Shown: piece after piece, positions 1 to 8,530 of the stretch
Layout: the number at the start of each line of letters is the position of its first letter
Numbering within the stretch: position 1 is the stretch's first letter
NCBI RefSeq assembly: GCF_003480915.1
Contig: NZ_QUKD01000003.1
Location: 186,001-250,000 of the forward strand
Origin: Parabacteroides sp. TM07-1AC
Lineage (GTDB): Bacteria > Bacteroidota > Bacteroidia > Bacteroidales > Tannerellaceae
Direction: 5' to 3'
DNA length: 64,000 nt
The notes under the pieces: model-generated
The model's input: only the letters and a program-made list of their open reading frames with translations
What the model was told of the DNA's origin: nothing
Databases searched by the model: none
Position numbers and translations under genes: made by a program

Positions 1-1701
1 ATAGAACCGGTTGAACAGATAGGGCAGATTCTCCGGCTGTATACCGGAGCCATTGTCTTCCACTTCTATCGTCACCCATTCCTCCGATTCTTCCACAAGT
101 ACCTGGATAGCTCCGCCCTCCGGCGTAAACTTGAAAGCATTGGATAACAGGTTTACCAACACCTTCTCAATCATATCCGGGTCCACCCATATCCGACAAC
201 TCTTCATCTCCGAAGAAAAAGAATAGTTGATATTACGCACCTTCGCCATGCTGTTGAAGTAAGACTTCACTTCGTTTGAGAACGAGACAATCTCTATCTC
301 CCGAATCTTCAGTTTCTCTTGTTTATTCTCCACTTTACGGAAGTCGAGTATCTGATTGATAACCCGAAGCAGGCGGCCCGCATTTTTATGAATCAATTCC
401 AGGTCAGATAGATACGGGGAATCGTGCAACAGATTGAGCAATCGGTCCAAAGGGCCGAGTATTAATGTCAAAGGTGTTCGCACTTCATGCGATATATTGG
501 TAAAGAACTGGAGCTTGGAAGCCGTTACTTCTTCTATCTCCGCATTCAGCGAGATAAGTTTACGGCGTTGCTCCTCTTCCTTTTTGTTTATCTCTCGTAG
601 TTCACGGTTTTTGAGGCGTATCTTCCGGTTGATATAAAAGACATAGCCGGAAAGGGTGATAAAGCCAATCATCAACAGCGTGATGATAGTCAAAGAGTCT
701 TGCAGGAAATTGAAACGATGGAAGAGGTCATCCATACGGTTTCGCTGCGTCTCGATGCGCTGCTGGTAATTACTCAGACGCTCGGCCTGGAGCAAGAGCG
801 TGCGTGCAGCCTCCTGGTCGACAAGGCCGCTTGAAAGGGGGATGTATTTATCCACCTGTTCTCCCCGGATAAGTTGCATGGCTGTGCGGATTACCTGCTC
901 ACCGCCAGTCGGATACAGGAAGGAGACGTTAATACGTCCGTCTGCCACCGCTTCCAGGCCGGCATTGGCTACAGCGTCCATACCAATGATAGGTAGCGCC
1001 TTTCCCTTCACGGAGTCCAATGCCATGAAATGTTCACGAGCGGCAATAGCCATCATATCGTTGTGGGCATACACAAAATCAATGGGTTGGGAAAAGTCAA
1101 TCTCTTTCAGTCGTCGGGCAGCAACATCATAACGCCACTCACCCTCTACCGGACGAAACGTTACATCTGTACGTTTAGCCAAAGCATCCCTGAAGCCATT
1201 GTGTCGTTCCTGAGCAGGGGAAGAGCCGACCATTCCCCATATTTCAAGCACGGAGGCATTCGGGACCAACTGTTTAGCGGCATAGGTTCCGGCGGCAAAG
1301 CCTATTTCATAGTTGTTGGCACCGACGAATGTGGTGTATTGATTCGTATTGACTTTACGGTCAGTTATAATGGTCGGGATACCTGCACGAAAAGCTTCTT
1401 CTGCTACTTCCGTTATCGGAGTCGATTCAAAAGGGGAGATAATCAAGACATCCACTTTTTGTGCGATCAGCTCCCGAATTTGTTCTATCTGACGGTCGTT
1501 GTCACTATCGGCATCCTTAATCAAAACCTGAATGCTGTCATAATTCGAAGCTTCGATACCTACGTCTCTGACCATCTGTTGCCGCCAGGCATCGTCAAGC
1601 ATACATTGAGAGATTCCTATCACATATTTCTTTTCCTTATCGACCTGTGAACAGCCGGTAAGAAGGATAAAAAAGAGTAATATGGATAAGAGGTGTTTCA
1701 T
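1..1701 (-). CDS. Hybrid two-component sensor with periplasmic sugar-binding domain, 3' part cut by window edge
   Basis: The reading frame is open from ATG at 1701 to the window edge (567 codons). It starts with a lipoprotein-like signal (LLTGCS), followed by a type I periplasmic binding fold (about residues 25-310, start KYVIGISQCMLDDAWRQQM), a coiled stretch, one membrane segment near 335-355, and a HisKA domain with the phospho-acceptor His405 in NISHEVRTPLTLI. The beginning of a HATPase domain (N-box LLSNAFKF, then DNGSGIQPEN) ends at the window edge. The remaining ATPase part, receiver and AraC-type DNA-binding domains of the hybrid family would lie to the left. A LacI/RbsB-like sensor is the type known from the Bacteroides fructose regulator, so a free monosaccharide ligand is likely. 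Its target locus is probably outside the window. Confidence 0.88.
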   Translation of the reverse strand, partial: MKHLLSILLFFILLTGCSQVDKEKKYVIGISQCMLDDAWRQQMVRDVGIEASNYDSIQVLIKDADSDNDRQIEQIRELIAQKVDVLIISPFESTPITEVAEEAFRAGIPTIITDRKVNTNQYTTFVGANNYEIGFAAGTYAAKQLVPNASVLEIWGMVGSSPAQERHNGFRDALAKRTDVTFRPVEGEWRYDVAARRLKEIDFSQPIDFVYAHNDMMAIAAREHFMALDSVKGKALPIIGMDAVANAGLEAVADGRINVSFLYPTGGEQVIRTAMQLIRGEQVDKYIPLSSGLVDQEAARTLLLQAERLSNYQQRIETQRNRMDDLFHRFNFLQDSLTIITLLMIGFITLSGYVFYINRKIRLKNRELREINKKEEEQRRKLISLNAEIEEVTASKLQFFTNISHEVRTPLTLILGPLDRLLNLLHDSPYLSDLELIHKNAGRLLRVINQILDFRKVENKQEKLKIREIEIVSFSNEVKSYFNSMAKVRNINYSFSSEMKSCRIWVDPDMIEKVLVNLLSNAFKFTPEGGAIQVLVEESEEWVTIEVEDNGSGIQPENLPYLFNRFY

Positions 1702-1803
1702 GGATTGGTAATTTATCAATAATGAGCCAATTTGCCAATGTGCCAATAGAGATAGCAATAAGTTCAGTATTTATCAGAATTGAGCCAATTCAAATCGTAT
1801 TAG

Positions 1804-1909
1804 GGAACGCAGATGACGCAGAACACGCAGACGTCCGCAGACTTTTTATTTTCTTTAAAACAATATATTGTCTGCGTTTATCTGCGCTCGTCTGCGTCAT
1901 CTGCGTTCC
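1804..1909. repeat. Inverted repeat built of ACGCAG-type units
   Basis: An 18-bp arm at 1804-1821 (GGAACGCAGATGACGCAG) is repeated perfectly in inverted orientation at 1892-1909. The inner flanks also carry several degenerate copies of the unit (ACGCAGAC, CTGCGTTTAT, CTGCGCTCG) around an AT-rich centre. It lies between the pyrH stop and the start of the hybrid sensor, both on the minus strand, so it could fold into a long hairpin in the pyrH transcript. It looks like a dispersed intergenic repeat; terminator activity is inferred. Confidence 0.75.
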
Positions 1910-1942
1910 TTAATACAAACTGGATATATAGCTCACTTCTTT

Positions 1943-2653
1943 CTAGTTGTGTACCAATGTCCCGATATTCTCTCCGCTCATTACCTTCTTCAGATTACCG
2001 TTCGTATCCATATCGAAGACAATGATAGGCAAGTTATTCTCCTTACACATCGTAGTTGCTGTCAGGTCCATTACTTTCAGACCACGTGTATAGATTTCGT
2101 CGTATGTGATATCGGAAAACTTGGTTGCTGTCGGATCCTTTTCCGGGTCGGCCGTATAGATTCCGTCTACGCGCGTACCTTTCAGCATGACATCGGCTTC
2201 AATCTCAATGCCTCGCAAGGATGAACCGGTATCGGTTGTGAAGAACGGGTTTCCTGTACCGCCGGACATAATTACGACATTGCCCTGTTCCAATAGTTCG
2301 ATAGCACGCCATTTATTATAGAACTCACCGATCGGCTCCATACGGATAGCTGTCAGAACCTTTGCTTTTACACCTTGTGCGACAAGGGCGGAACTTAATG
2401 CCAGACTATTGATCACCGTTGCCAGCATTCCCATCTGATCACCTTTCACCCGGTCGAAACCTTTAGATGCTCCGCTCAGGCCACGGAAAATATTTCCTCC
2501 ACCGATCACAATTCCGATCTGTACACCCATTTCGGCAATTTCTTTGATCTGTGTTGCATATTCGTTCAGACGAACTTCGTCGATACCATATTGTTTTCCT
2601 CCCATCAGCGATTCGCCGCTAAGTTTCAGGAGAATTCGTTTGTACTGCGCCAT
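1943..2653 (-). CDS. pyrH: UMP kinase
   Basis: PyrH phosphorylates UMP to UDP with ATP in pyrimidine nucleotide synthesis; bacterial enzymes are cytoplasmic hexamers of the amino acid kinase family. The 236-residue length is normal. Family motifs are visible: N-terminal KRILLKLSGESLMGG, glycine-rich IGIVIGGGNIFRG, TDTGSSLRGIEIEADVMLKG and the nucleotide-binding segment GTRVDGIYTADPEKDP. The ATG at 2653 fits the family start. A TATCTTTG element (-7 type) on the minus strand at 2688-2695 lies about 35 bp upstream. It is a single gene here, followed by an inverted repeat. Confidence 0.97.
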   Translation of the reverse strand: MAQYKRILLKLSGESLMGGKQYGIDEVRLNEYATQIKEIAEMGVQIGIVIGGGNIFRGLSGASKGFDRVKGDQMGMLATVINSLALSSALVAQGVKAKVLTAIRMEPIGEFYNKWRAIELLEQGNVVIMSGGTGNPFFTTDTGSSLRGIEIEADVMLKGTRVDGIYTADPEKDPTATKFSDITYDEIYTRGLKVMDLTATTMCKENNLPIIVFDMDTNGNLKKVMSGENIGTLVHN

Positions 2654-3062
2654 CTTTATCTGTTTTAATTTCTAAATGTTCTGTCGGCAAAGATAATGCA
2701 AGTCGCAACTTATCTCCGCTGTAGGACAAAAATACAGAAATTCAATCAGTAAACAATATCAGGAGTTAATTATTACGACATTATTTAATAAAAGTGTATA
2801 GCGTATGTAACCGATTTGTAATATCGCCACTTTACTTTTGTTATTGAAATGAAAACACTTTATTCCTTATTTTGAAGACACTAAGAAAATAGCCAAACCT
2901 TCTTCCTAACTTTAGGTTTCCCCACTACTTTCAGCGGAAAGAGATGGGGAAACGTTGTTTTGCATAATTCTTATTTTTTCACTTCAAGCGGAAAACAAAA
3001 TCTTCCGAGCTTCTGTTTCATATATAAATAGACCAGACAGAATCATTTAAAATAAAATAGTT
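2654..3062. other. Intergenic region between pyrH and ytxH-like gene, with a nested hairpin
   Basis: This 409-bp divergent region holds a minus-strand -7 element for pyrH (2688-2695) and a plus-strand TACTTTTG at 2833-2840. A nested hairpin is formed by GTTTCCCCA (2916-2924) pairing with TGGGGAAAC (2945-2953), and CTTTC (2928-2932) with GAAAG (2937-2941). The hairpin is followed by a T-rich stretch, so it may terminate a short plus-strand RNA of about 110 nt, or may lie in a long leader of the downstream gene. No ORF is supported. Confidence 0.5.
2688..2695 (-). promoter_or_regulatory. -7 promoter element of pyrH
   Basis: The minus strand reads TATCTTTG, matching the Bacteroidetes -7 consensus TAnnTTTG, about 35 bp before the pyrH start. 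I did not find a good TTTG -33 element at 19-21 bp spacing. Confidence 0.5.
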
Positions 3063-3284
3063 ATGAAAAATGTATTAATTGGCATTGCAGCCGGTATTGC
3101 AATTGGTTATGTACTCCGTAAAATGGAAGACGATGGTAAATTCAAATGTATTCATGATGACATGAGCGAGTTGGCAGACAGAACAAAAAAGAAATTTAAA
3201 GATGTTGTCGACAAAGGAGTCAATCAGGCTGAGTACATCGCTGACCGTGTGGAACATGTAGCGGAAAGAGCCAAAAAGAATTAA
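3063..3284 (+). CDS. YtxH-like small membrane-anchored protein
   Basis: This 73-residue protein starts with a glycine-rich hydrophobic segment (residues 3-19, VLIGIAAGIAIGYVLRK), followed by a charged, helical tail rich in Lys, Asp and Ala (DRTKKKFKDVVDKGV). This is the layout of YtxH/general-stress proteins: a short membrane anchor with an amphipathic cytoplasmic helix. It lies 205 bp upstream of a small heat-shock gene on the same strand, which fits a stress role. The exact function is unknown. Confidence 0.75.
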   Translation: MKNVLIGIAAGIAIGYVLRKMEDDGKFKCIHDDMSELADRTKKKFKDVVDKGVNQAEYIADRVEHVAERAKKN

Positions 3285-3489
3285 CCATATTAGAAGCAAA
3301 TAGAAGAATATGAAAACATTTTGTCACAAAAATAGGTAAAACAGACCTAAATACATGACAAAAAGACATCGTATTTCTTCAGGCTTCTTTGGCACGCAGT
3401 TTGTATATTGATAGACGAACAAAGGGTTCAAAAGAACCTGAAGTTCTATAAATTATTGAATGTGTAACTTAAATATAGGAGATTTAATT

Positions 3490-3918
3490 ATGATGCCGAT
3501 CAGAAAAAATCAAAATTGGTTACCGAGTGTCTTCAATGATTTCTTCGATAACGACTGGATGGAAAAAGCTAATTCTACAGCACCTGCCATCAATGTAATT
3601 GAAAGCGAGAAAGATTATAAAATAGAATTGGCTGCCCCAGGAATGACAAAAGACGATTTCAACGTCCGTATTGATGAGGATAATTGCCTGGTCATTTCAA
3701 TGGAAAAGAAGAGTGAAAACAAAGATGAAAATCATAACGGTCGCTATCTGCGTCGCGAGTTTTCATATTCTAAATTCCAGCAGACAATGATATTACCGGA
3801 TGATGTAGAAAAAGAACACATCAGTGCTAAAGTGGAACATGGTGTATTAACTGTGGATATTCCTAAAAAGGCTCCGGTTGAAACTGCTAAATTGCAGAGA
3901 AACATTGAGATTAAATAA
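3490..3918 (+). CDS. Small heat-shock protein, Hsp20/alpha-crystallin family
   Basis: It is an ATP-independent cytoplasmic holdase chaperone. I place the start at ATG 3490 (142 residues, MMPIRKNQNWLPSVF), because AGGAG lies 10 bp upstream; an in-frame ATG at 3460 would add ten residues unlike the family. The alpha-crystallin domain spans about residues 32-125, with the typical ELAAPGMTKDDFNVRI and the C-terminal signature GVLTVDIPK. A C-terminal I-x-I motif (IEIK region) is present for oligomer contacts. A strong terminator follows at 3941-3967. With the YtxH-like gene it forms a probable stress pair. Confidence 0.93.
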   Translation: MMPIRKNQNWLPSVFNDFFDNDWMEKANSTAPAINVIESEKDYKIELAAPGMTKDDFNVRIDEDNCLVISMEKKSENKDENHNGRYLRREFSYSKFQQTMILPDDVEKEHISAKVEHGVLTVDIPKKAPVETAKLQRNIEIK

Positions 3919-3940
3919 TCTCATAACCAATAAATGAATA

Positions 3941-3967
3941 CCCCCCGGTGAATATTTCACCGGGGGG
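3941..3967. terminator. Bidirectional terminator between hsp20 and DUF6383 gene A
   Basis: CCCCCCGGTGAA (3941-3952) pairs perfectly with TTCACCGGGGGG (3956-3967) around a 3-nt loop. On the plus strand it is followed by TATTTTTTTATC, a clear intrinsic terminator for hsp20. On the minus strand the tail is weaker but T-rich, so it may also end the DUF6383 transcript. It forms the left edge of cassette A. Confidence 0.9.
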
Positions 3968-4083
3968 TATTTTTTTATCTGGTTTCTCTCTTCACAGGGA
4001 TACTGGCAGATGAACTTTATTTTATTACTTTAGTATTAATACTATCACTTGTTCGCCCGTCTCAGGTTAATTGGCTGGGTTTA

Positions 4084-4110
4084 TAGAGGCGTACAGGGAG
4101 TACGCCTCTA
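4084..4110. repeat. Hairpin in the 3' untranslated region of DUF6383 gene A
   Basis: TAGAGGCGTAC (4084-4094) pairs perfectly with GTACGCCTCTA (4100-4110) around a 5-nt loop, 41 bp beyond the stop codon of the minus-strand gene. The surrounding 3' region (TTTATTACTTTAGTATTAA and the downstream C-rich stretch) is shared with the two other cassettes, but the hairpin sequence itself differs between them. Confidence 0.7.
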
Positions 4111-4150
4111 CCGCAACCGCGTGATAATTTTAGAATTATTTCATTGTTTC

Positions 4151-7100
4151 TTATTTTACGATTGCTTTAACAGCAGCTTCTCCTTCAACTGATACTGCAA
4201 CGAAACCTGCAGCTACGCTGATTGTTTCTTCATCTGAAGAAGCGATGCGCTGGGCAACTTTCTGACCCAATGCGTTAGTTACAGTAATTGTCTTACCGGC
4301 AGCACCCTTAACAACTACCTTACCATCGCTGGCAACTACACTGATAGCTGATACTTCAGGAGTCTTAGCATCTGTTGCCACTTCGTCAGTCGGTTCGATG
4401 TTGAAGATTTCAGTATCAAGGATAGCTTCGTTGTAATTTGCAGCTTTTGCAATTACAGGAACACCATTCTGGATCTTGATCCAACCACCCTTACCATCTG
4501 TAGGAATTGGTTTGTCACCTACTGATTCGATCAGGAAGTCGCAAGCAGGTTTATCGTCAACCAAACGCAATGCAAAGACTGCATTCTTGATACCATATTC
4601 GTGAGCAGCATTAATAGAATCACCCTTAGTATTCTTGCTAGGATCAGCATTCAATGTCCATGTTGTCATATTGTGCTTATTATCACCCAGGAAGATAGAG
4701 TCTGAAGCAACTGCATATTCAGCCAGGTTCATATCTTTACCGTGACGCATTACGATCAAAGTATCACCGATATGTTTTGCCCAAACAAATGACAGACGAG
4801 TGTACTTTTCATTCCAGATATAATCTTTACCGTTAGCAGCTAACTGTACAGAATCCTGTGCGTTAACTAAATAACGACCGATCTTATAACCCTGAGAAGG
4901 TACTTTGTGACCGCAATCACCGTGGTTAGCGATATATTCATCTGTATTATGTTCTGGATTATCAGGACATAACATACCAGCAGGAACTTCTGTTACATCT
5001 ACAGCAAACATATACTGAGGCATCTTCGTGTTGTTACGTACATAAGCAGTATCAACATACAGAGCAGACAGTTTATCGTCACCCTTACCTTCTACTCCCA
5101 GGAAGTTAATTCCCTTACCTTGAGAATAAATGCTGTGAGCATCTTCATACAGATATTCTTTAGCTGTGCTGTTTACTCTGTAGATCTTAGCATACTTGTT
5201 AACATCCATATCTTTCAGACCATCTTCAGGATTAGAAACACCCAAACGACGATACAGAGGAGTATCACTTTCTTTCAAAGCAAATGTTGCAACACGTTCT
5301 TCTGAACAAGCTGTTTCAATTGAGAATCTCTGAGAAGCATCACGTACACCTACACGGTTGTAAGCATTAGTGTTACCACCAACCAAAGCATAATAGCAAG
5401 TTGTGTCACCTTCTTCTGAGATCAATTGATTGTTTTCTTTCAGATAGAAATGAGCTGCGTCTTTTACTTCTACTGGAGAAATAGCGTAAGATGCTTCATT
5501 GTCAGGATCTTCTACGATGAACTTGTTATCATTTACCAGCTTAGAGCTATCATATACACGGATTGCATAAGCTCTGTTATACAACTGAGGAGCTGCAGCA
5601 CCTTCATAACCAAACTTCTGATCTTTGTCCTGAACCGGAACAAGTTCCAAAGTCACTTTTTCACCTTTCAGGTCTACATATACAGTTGTATCGGCAGCAG
5701 TTTTGTTTACATTTACATAGTGACCAATCTGAATACCGTTGAAGTAATCCATGATGAAGGATTTTCTTGAAAGATCATCCTGTTCTACTACATTATATCC
5801 CAGATATTTGTTAGTAAGCACTCCGGCAACCGGTTTCTTAACTTCAGCCTTAACCCATGCCAAAGTATCTGTACCAACTACACCTGCAAAGATTCCATAT
5901 TGAGCGAAGATCTGACTTGCATCAGCACCCTTATACAACTGAACGTTCTTTACATTCTGAGCTGGGAATTCACGGTTATAGATATTAACAGTCTGTTCAC
6001 CAGCCAAACCTGGATTCTGTTCAACAACCCACTGAGTACGTGGCATGTGACCGAAATCCTGAGCTTGTCCATAAAGCTGAGCTTGTTCTTCTGTTGTATA
6101 TTCCAAATCGTTACCGCAGAAACTTGCAACCAAGTATTTTCCATTCAAAACTTTCTTCACATTAGAAGCTAAGTTAAAGAAGTAAACGCCTGAAGGCAAA
6201 GTTGTTCTTACATATTTAGAAGAACCATTGATAGTAATCTTCGTATTGATAGTTGAAATAGGAGTTGCACCTGCTTTGTACTCAGAGCTTCCTACTGTTA
6301 CTTCACGGTGATTGTCAGCCAAAACAGCAATCTTAATCAAGTTCTGTTCGAACGGATCTTTACTTGCTGTAATTGGAACCAATGTTCCGCGAGCACCTGT
6401 TTCATCGGCTGCTGCACTTGCCTTCCACAGACCTAAATCCTTAGGATTAGTAAAAGGAGTCATATCTTCCCATTTTTCTACATTATCCGGTTTTTTAGCA
6501 AAACCAGCTGTACGGATTACAATAGAATCCTGAGACGGATACCATGTGAACTGGAAGTTATAACGACCATTCAAATCCTGACGTGTAGGATTGGCAATAC
6601 TAGCTGTCGGCATGTTATCAACAAACTTTGCAGTAACCATTTTCAAATGTTTGTTACCAGCATCGCTTGTTAAGAATTCTGTTCCAACCTTCAAATAAGT
6701 CTTTTCATCAGCAGCTGTAGCATCGTTAGCTTGCAAAGAAACCCAACCTGTAGTTGTTGCCTTTGTCATCCAATCAGCAGGGAAAGTATTTGCATCTAAT
6801 GTTGCTTTTGAAGCTGTCGTTGCTGCTTCTGCATTAGTTATTAAAGTAGCCAATGTAGCTTCTACAGCCCAAGGATTAGCGATATTTCTTGAAATCGCCA
6901 TGTGTGCCACAGTTTGAGATGTAGCAGCAATTACATTATTATCAACGCCCCAACCACCATGAATATCTATCGTATTACAGATAAATTCATAAAAAGCTTT
7001 CTTCAATGCTTTATAAACAGGTTCATTTGCATCAAAGTTTGTAATTAATGTAGACTGAAATGCATCCAATTCTTTCAACAATTCAGTTCTAGTTGTAATC

Positions 7101-8143
7101 TTTGTTGTTGCGCTATTATTCTGTAAATGGAATTCATTCAATGCTTGAATAGCTTCTTCATAAGCCACCTGATTATTTGTATAATCAGTACCAGTACCTA
7201 ATGCTTTTTTTATAGCCTTAAGTAAGGTTTCTGTTTGAGACTTATCTACATAGTCAAGGAAGCTCTGTGAGTAAGTAGTTATGTCAAGATCATTTCCTGT
7301 AGCAGTTGTTGCAACAAGACCTACTTTCCAACCTTTATTTGTCGGATCGATATAACCATAGTTCGCAGGGAAGCCAACCGGAGCAACTGCCTTAAATTCT
7401 TGTTTAGTAAACAAGTTGATTGCAGCAGGATTACCACCTTTCACATCTTCATCAAATGTAAGTTTCAATTTTCCGGCTTCTGTATTAGCCCAAAGCATTG
7501 AGTTCAGATCATCTACACCCAAAACGATAGCTTCCGGATCTACAGGAGCTACAGTCAATTGCCCAGTAACAGTTACCGGATTATTCAACGCATATTTCAA
7601 TGCATAAACTTCATTAGTACCTTTTACCCAAGTTACAATAGAGTCATTCTTTGCACCAAAAACAGATGTCAATTCCTTTTCGTCACCACTAGCGAAACCT
7701 GCAACAGGATTATAAGCATCCTGCCATTTCCATAAAGCAACATCACCACCAACAGTTGTAGCAGAAGCAGAAGTATTTAATGCCTTCAATGCTGTTGCCG
7801 GATTAACTGCCAAAACAGATCTGGTTCCTAAGTTGATGAATGCATAACGATAACCGTCAGTCGCATTTCCCTGTACATCAATAGTCCATAAAGTGTAACG
7901 AGCATCAACGGCATCTGCTGTAGTAACAGCTTGCAGTTTATAAGTACCACCAGTTACCGGAACCATTGCAACCACTTCTCCTGCCGTACCAGTCATAAGC
8001 TGATAATAAGTACCAGCCTTGATTGCTTTTGCATACGTAGTTGATGCAGTAGCATACTTAGCATAGCTAGGAGCAGCATTTACAGTTCCAATACTTGTCG
8101 CCAGCAGGACACCGGCTACCAAAGTAGAAAACTTTTTGTTCAT
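4151..8143 (-). CDS. Large secreted DUF6383 protein A, probable phase-variable surface protein
   Basis: This 1330-residue protein has a signal peptide (MNKKFSTLVAGVLLATS, cleavage likely after VNA). Its long middle part consists of beta-rich repeats without a known enzyme motif, and it has a conserved C-terminal domain of about 65 residues (ISVVASDGKVVVKG, then TNALGQKVAQR, ending VKAIVK). The ends are shared with the proteins at 34340 and 56029; the middle is divergent. The C-terminal domain resembles type IX sorting domains (LGQ turn, terminal Lys-rich strand). Several D-S/T-A/I/L/V sites (DSIV, DTLA, DTAY, DSVQ) match the Bacteroidetes O-glycosylation motif. There is no Shine-Dalgarno; the leader is AT-rich. 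The promoter lies in an invertible segment (8223-8427) and points away from the gene, so it is predicted OFF here. A surface-layer role is inferred. Confidence 0.85.
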   Translation of the reverse strand: MNKKFSTLVAGVLLATSIGTVNAAPSYAKYATASTTYAKAIKAGTYYQLMTGTAGEVVAMVPVTGGTYKLQAVTTADAVDARYTLWTIDVQGNATDGYRYAFINLGTRSVLAVNPATALKALNTSASATTVGGDVALWKWQDAYNPVAGFASGDEKELTSVFGAKNDSIVTWVKGTNEVYALKYALNNPVTVTGQLTVAPVDPEAIVLGVDDLNSMLWANTEAGKLKLTFDEDVKGGNPAAINLFTKQEFKAVAPVGFPANYGYIDPTNKGWKVGLVATTATGNDLDITTYSQSFLDYVDKSQTETLLKAIKKALGTGTDYTNNQVAYEEAIQALNEFHLQNNSATTKITTRTELLKELDAFQSTLITNFDANEPVYKALKKAFYEFICNTIDIHGGWGVDNNVIAATSQTVAHMAISRNIANPWAVEATLATLITNAEAATTASKATLDANTFPADWMTKATTTGWVSLQANDATAADEKTYLKVGTEFLTSDAGNKHLKMVTAKFVDNMPTASIANPTRQDLNGRYNFQFTWYPSQDSIVIRTAGFAKKPDNVEKWEDMTPFTNPKDLGLWKASAAADETGARGTLVPITASKDPFEQNLIKIAVLADNHREVTVGSSEYKAGATPISTINTKITINGSSKYVRTTLPSGVYFFNLASNVKKVLNGKYLVASFCGNDLEYTTEEQAQLYGQAQDFGHMPRTQWVVEQNPGLAGEQTVNIYNREFPAQNVKNVQLYKGADASQIFAQYGIFAGVVGTDTLAWVKAEVKKPVAGVLTNKYLGYNVVEQDDLSRKSFIMDYFNGIQIGHYVNVNKTAADTTVYVDLKGEKVTLELVPVQDKDQKFGYEGAAAPQLYNRAYAIRVYDSSKLVNDNKFIVEDPDNEASYAISPVEVKDAAHFYLKENNQLISEEGDTTCYYALVGGNTNAYNRVGVRDASQRFSIETACSEERVATFALKESDTPLYRRLGVSNPEDGLKDMDVNKYAKIYRVNSTAKEYLYEDAHSIYSQGKGINFLGVEGKGDDKLSALYVDTAYVRNNTKMPQYMFAVDVTEVPAGMLCPDNPEHNTDEYIANHGDCGHKVPSQGYKIGRYLVNAQDSVQLAANGKDYIWNEKYTRLSFVWAKHIGDTLIVMRHGKDMNLAEYAVASDSIFLGDNKHNMTTWTLNADPSKNTKGDSINAAHEYGIKNAVFALRLVDDKPACDFLIESVGDKPIPTDGKGGWIKIQNGVPVIAKAANYNEAILDTEIFNIEPTDEVATDAKTPEVSAISVVASDGKVVVKGAAGKTITVTNALGQKVAQRIASSDEETISVAAGFVAVSVEGEAAVKAIVK

Positions 8144-8222
8144 AAATCTAAATTTTAATATTAATAATAGTGTTAATGAAATTAGTTCTTGTTCTATCTT
8201 TTATACTCTTGTCATAATCGAA

Positions 8223-8427
8223 TGACTAAAATAAACGATCCTTTAATCTCGTCACGTTTTTCTGATTTCCATGTGTTCGTAATCGAAAGGCTTATTTTTG
8301 TACAGACTTTGTTATTATCTTGATAAGAAAGAAGATACCTAAGTGAAATTTATTTGGAAAAGAGTTGTGGTTTCAAAAGTTATAGTTAATTTTGTTGACG
8401 GATTTAAAGGATCGTTTATTTTAGTCA
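8223..8427 (+). promoter_or_regulatory. Invertible promoter segment A, promoter pointing away from the DUF6383 gene
   Basis: A perfect 24-bp inverted repeat bounds the segment: arms 8223-8246 and 8404-8427, core AAAGGATCGTTTATTTTAG. Inside, 10 bp from the right arm, lies a promoter on the plus strand: TTG at 8365-8367, 19-bp spacer, TAATTTTG at 8387-8394. Transcription would start next to the right repeat and run right, away from the minus-strand gene that starts at 8143. Inversion would place the same promoter 5' of the gene with a leader of about 100 nt. Layout and size match known invertible promoters of Bacteroidales. No invertase gene lies nearby, so a recombinase acting in trans is expected. 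Confidence 0.88.
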
Positions 8428-8512
8428 GTCAAATTATCGCTCCTAGATCTTACTTTTCAAGTTATTAGAATCATCTATCCATTCATCATTTTATAGAGTA
8501 TACAATTATATT

Positions 8513-8530
8513 AATGTACACGCGTACATT
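8513..8530. promoter_or_regulatory. Conserved palindrome AATGTACRYGCGTACATT, copy A
   Basis: AATGTAC and GTACATT flank a 4-bp centre (ACGC); pairing extends one base on each side. The same site occurs at 38019 and 59911, always 82-85 bp beyond the right inverted repeat. Fixed distance and conservation in otherwise drifting DNA suggest a protein-binding site, either a regulator operator or an accessory site for the recombinase. Function is inferred. Confidence 0.65.

Noticed and set aside
1030..1650. Long plus-strand frame opposite the hybrid sensor gene
   Set aside because: It is a shadow of the minus-strand gene, whose frame shows clear domain motifs all along.
1804..1909. Possible CRISPR-like array of ACGCAG repeats
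   Set aside because: Units are too short and irregular, spacing is not constant and the two halves are inverted, so it is a hairpin repeat.
8223..8427. Insertion sequence or transposon end repeats at the 24-bp inverted repeats
   Set aside because: The enclosed 157 bp has no transposase, no target duplication is visible, and a promoter is present, which fits an invertible segment.
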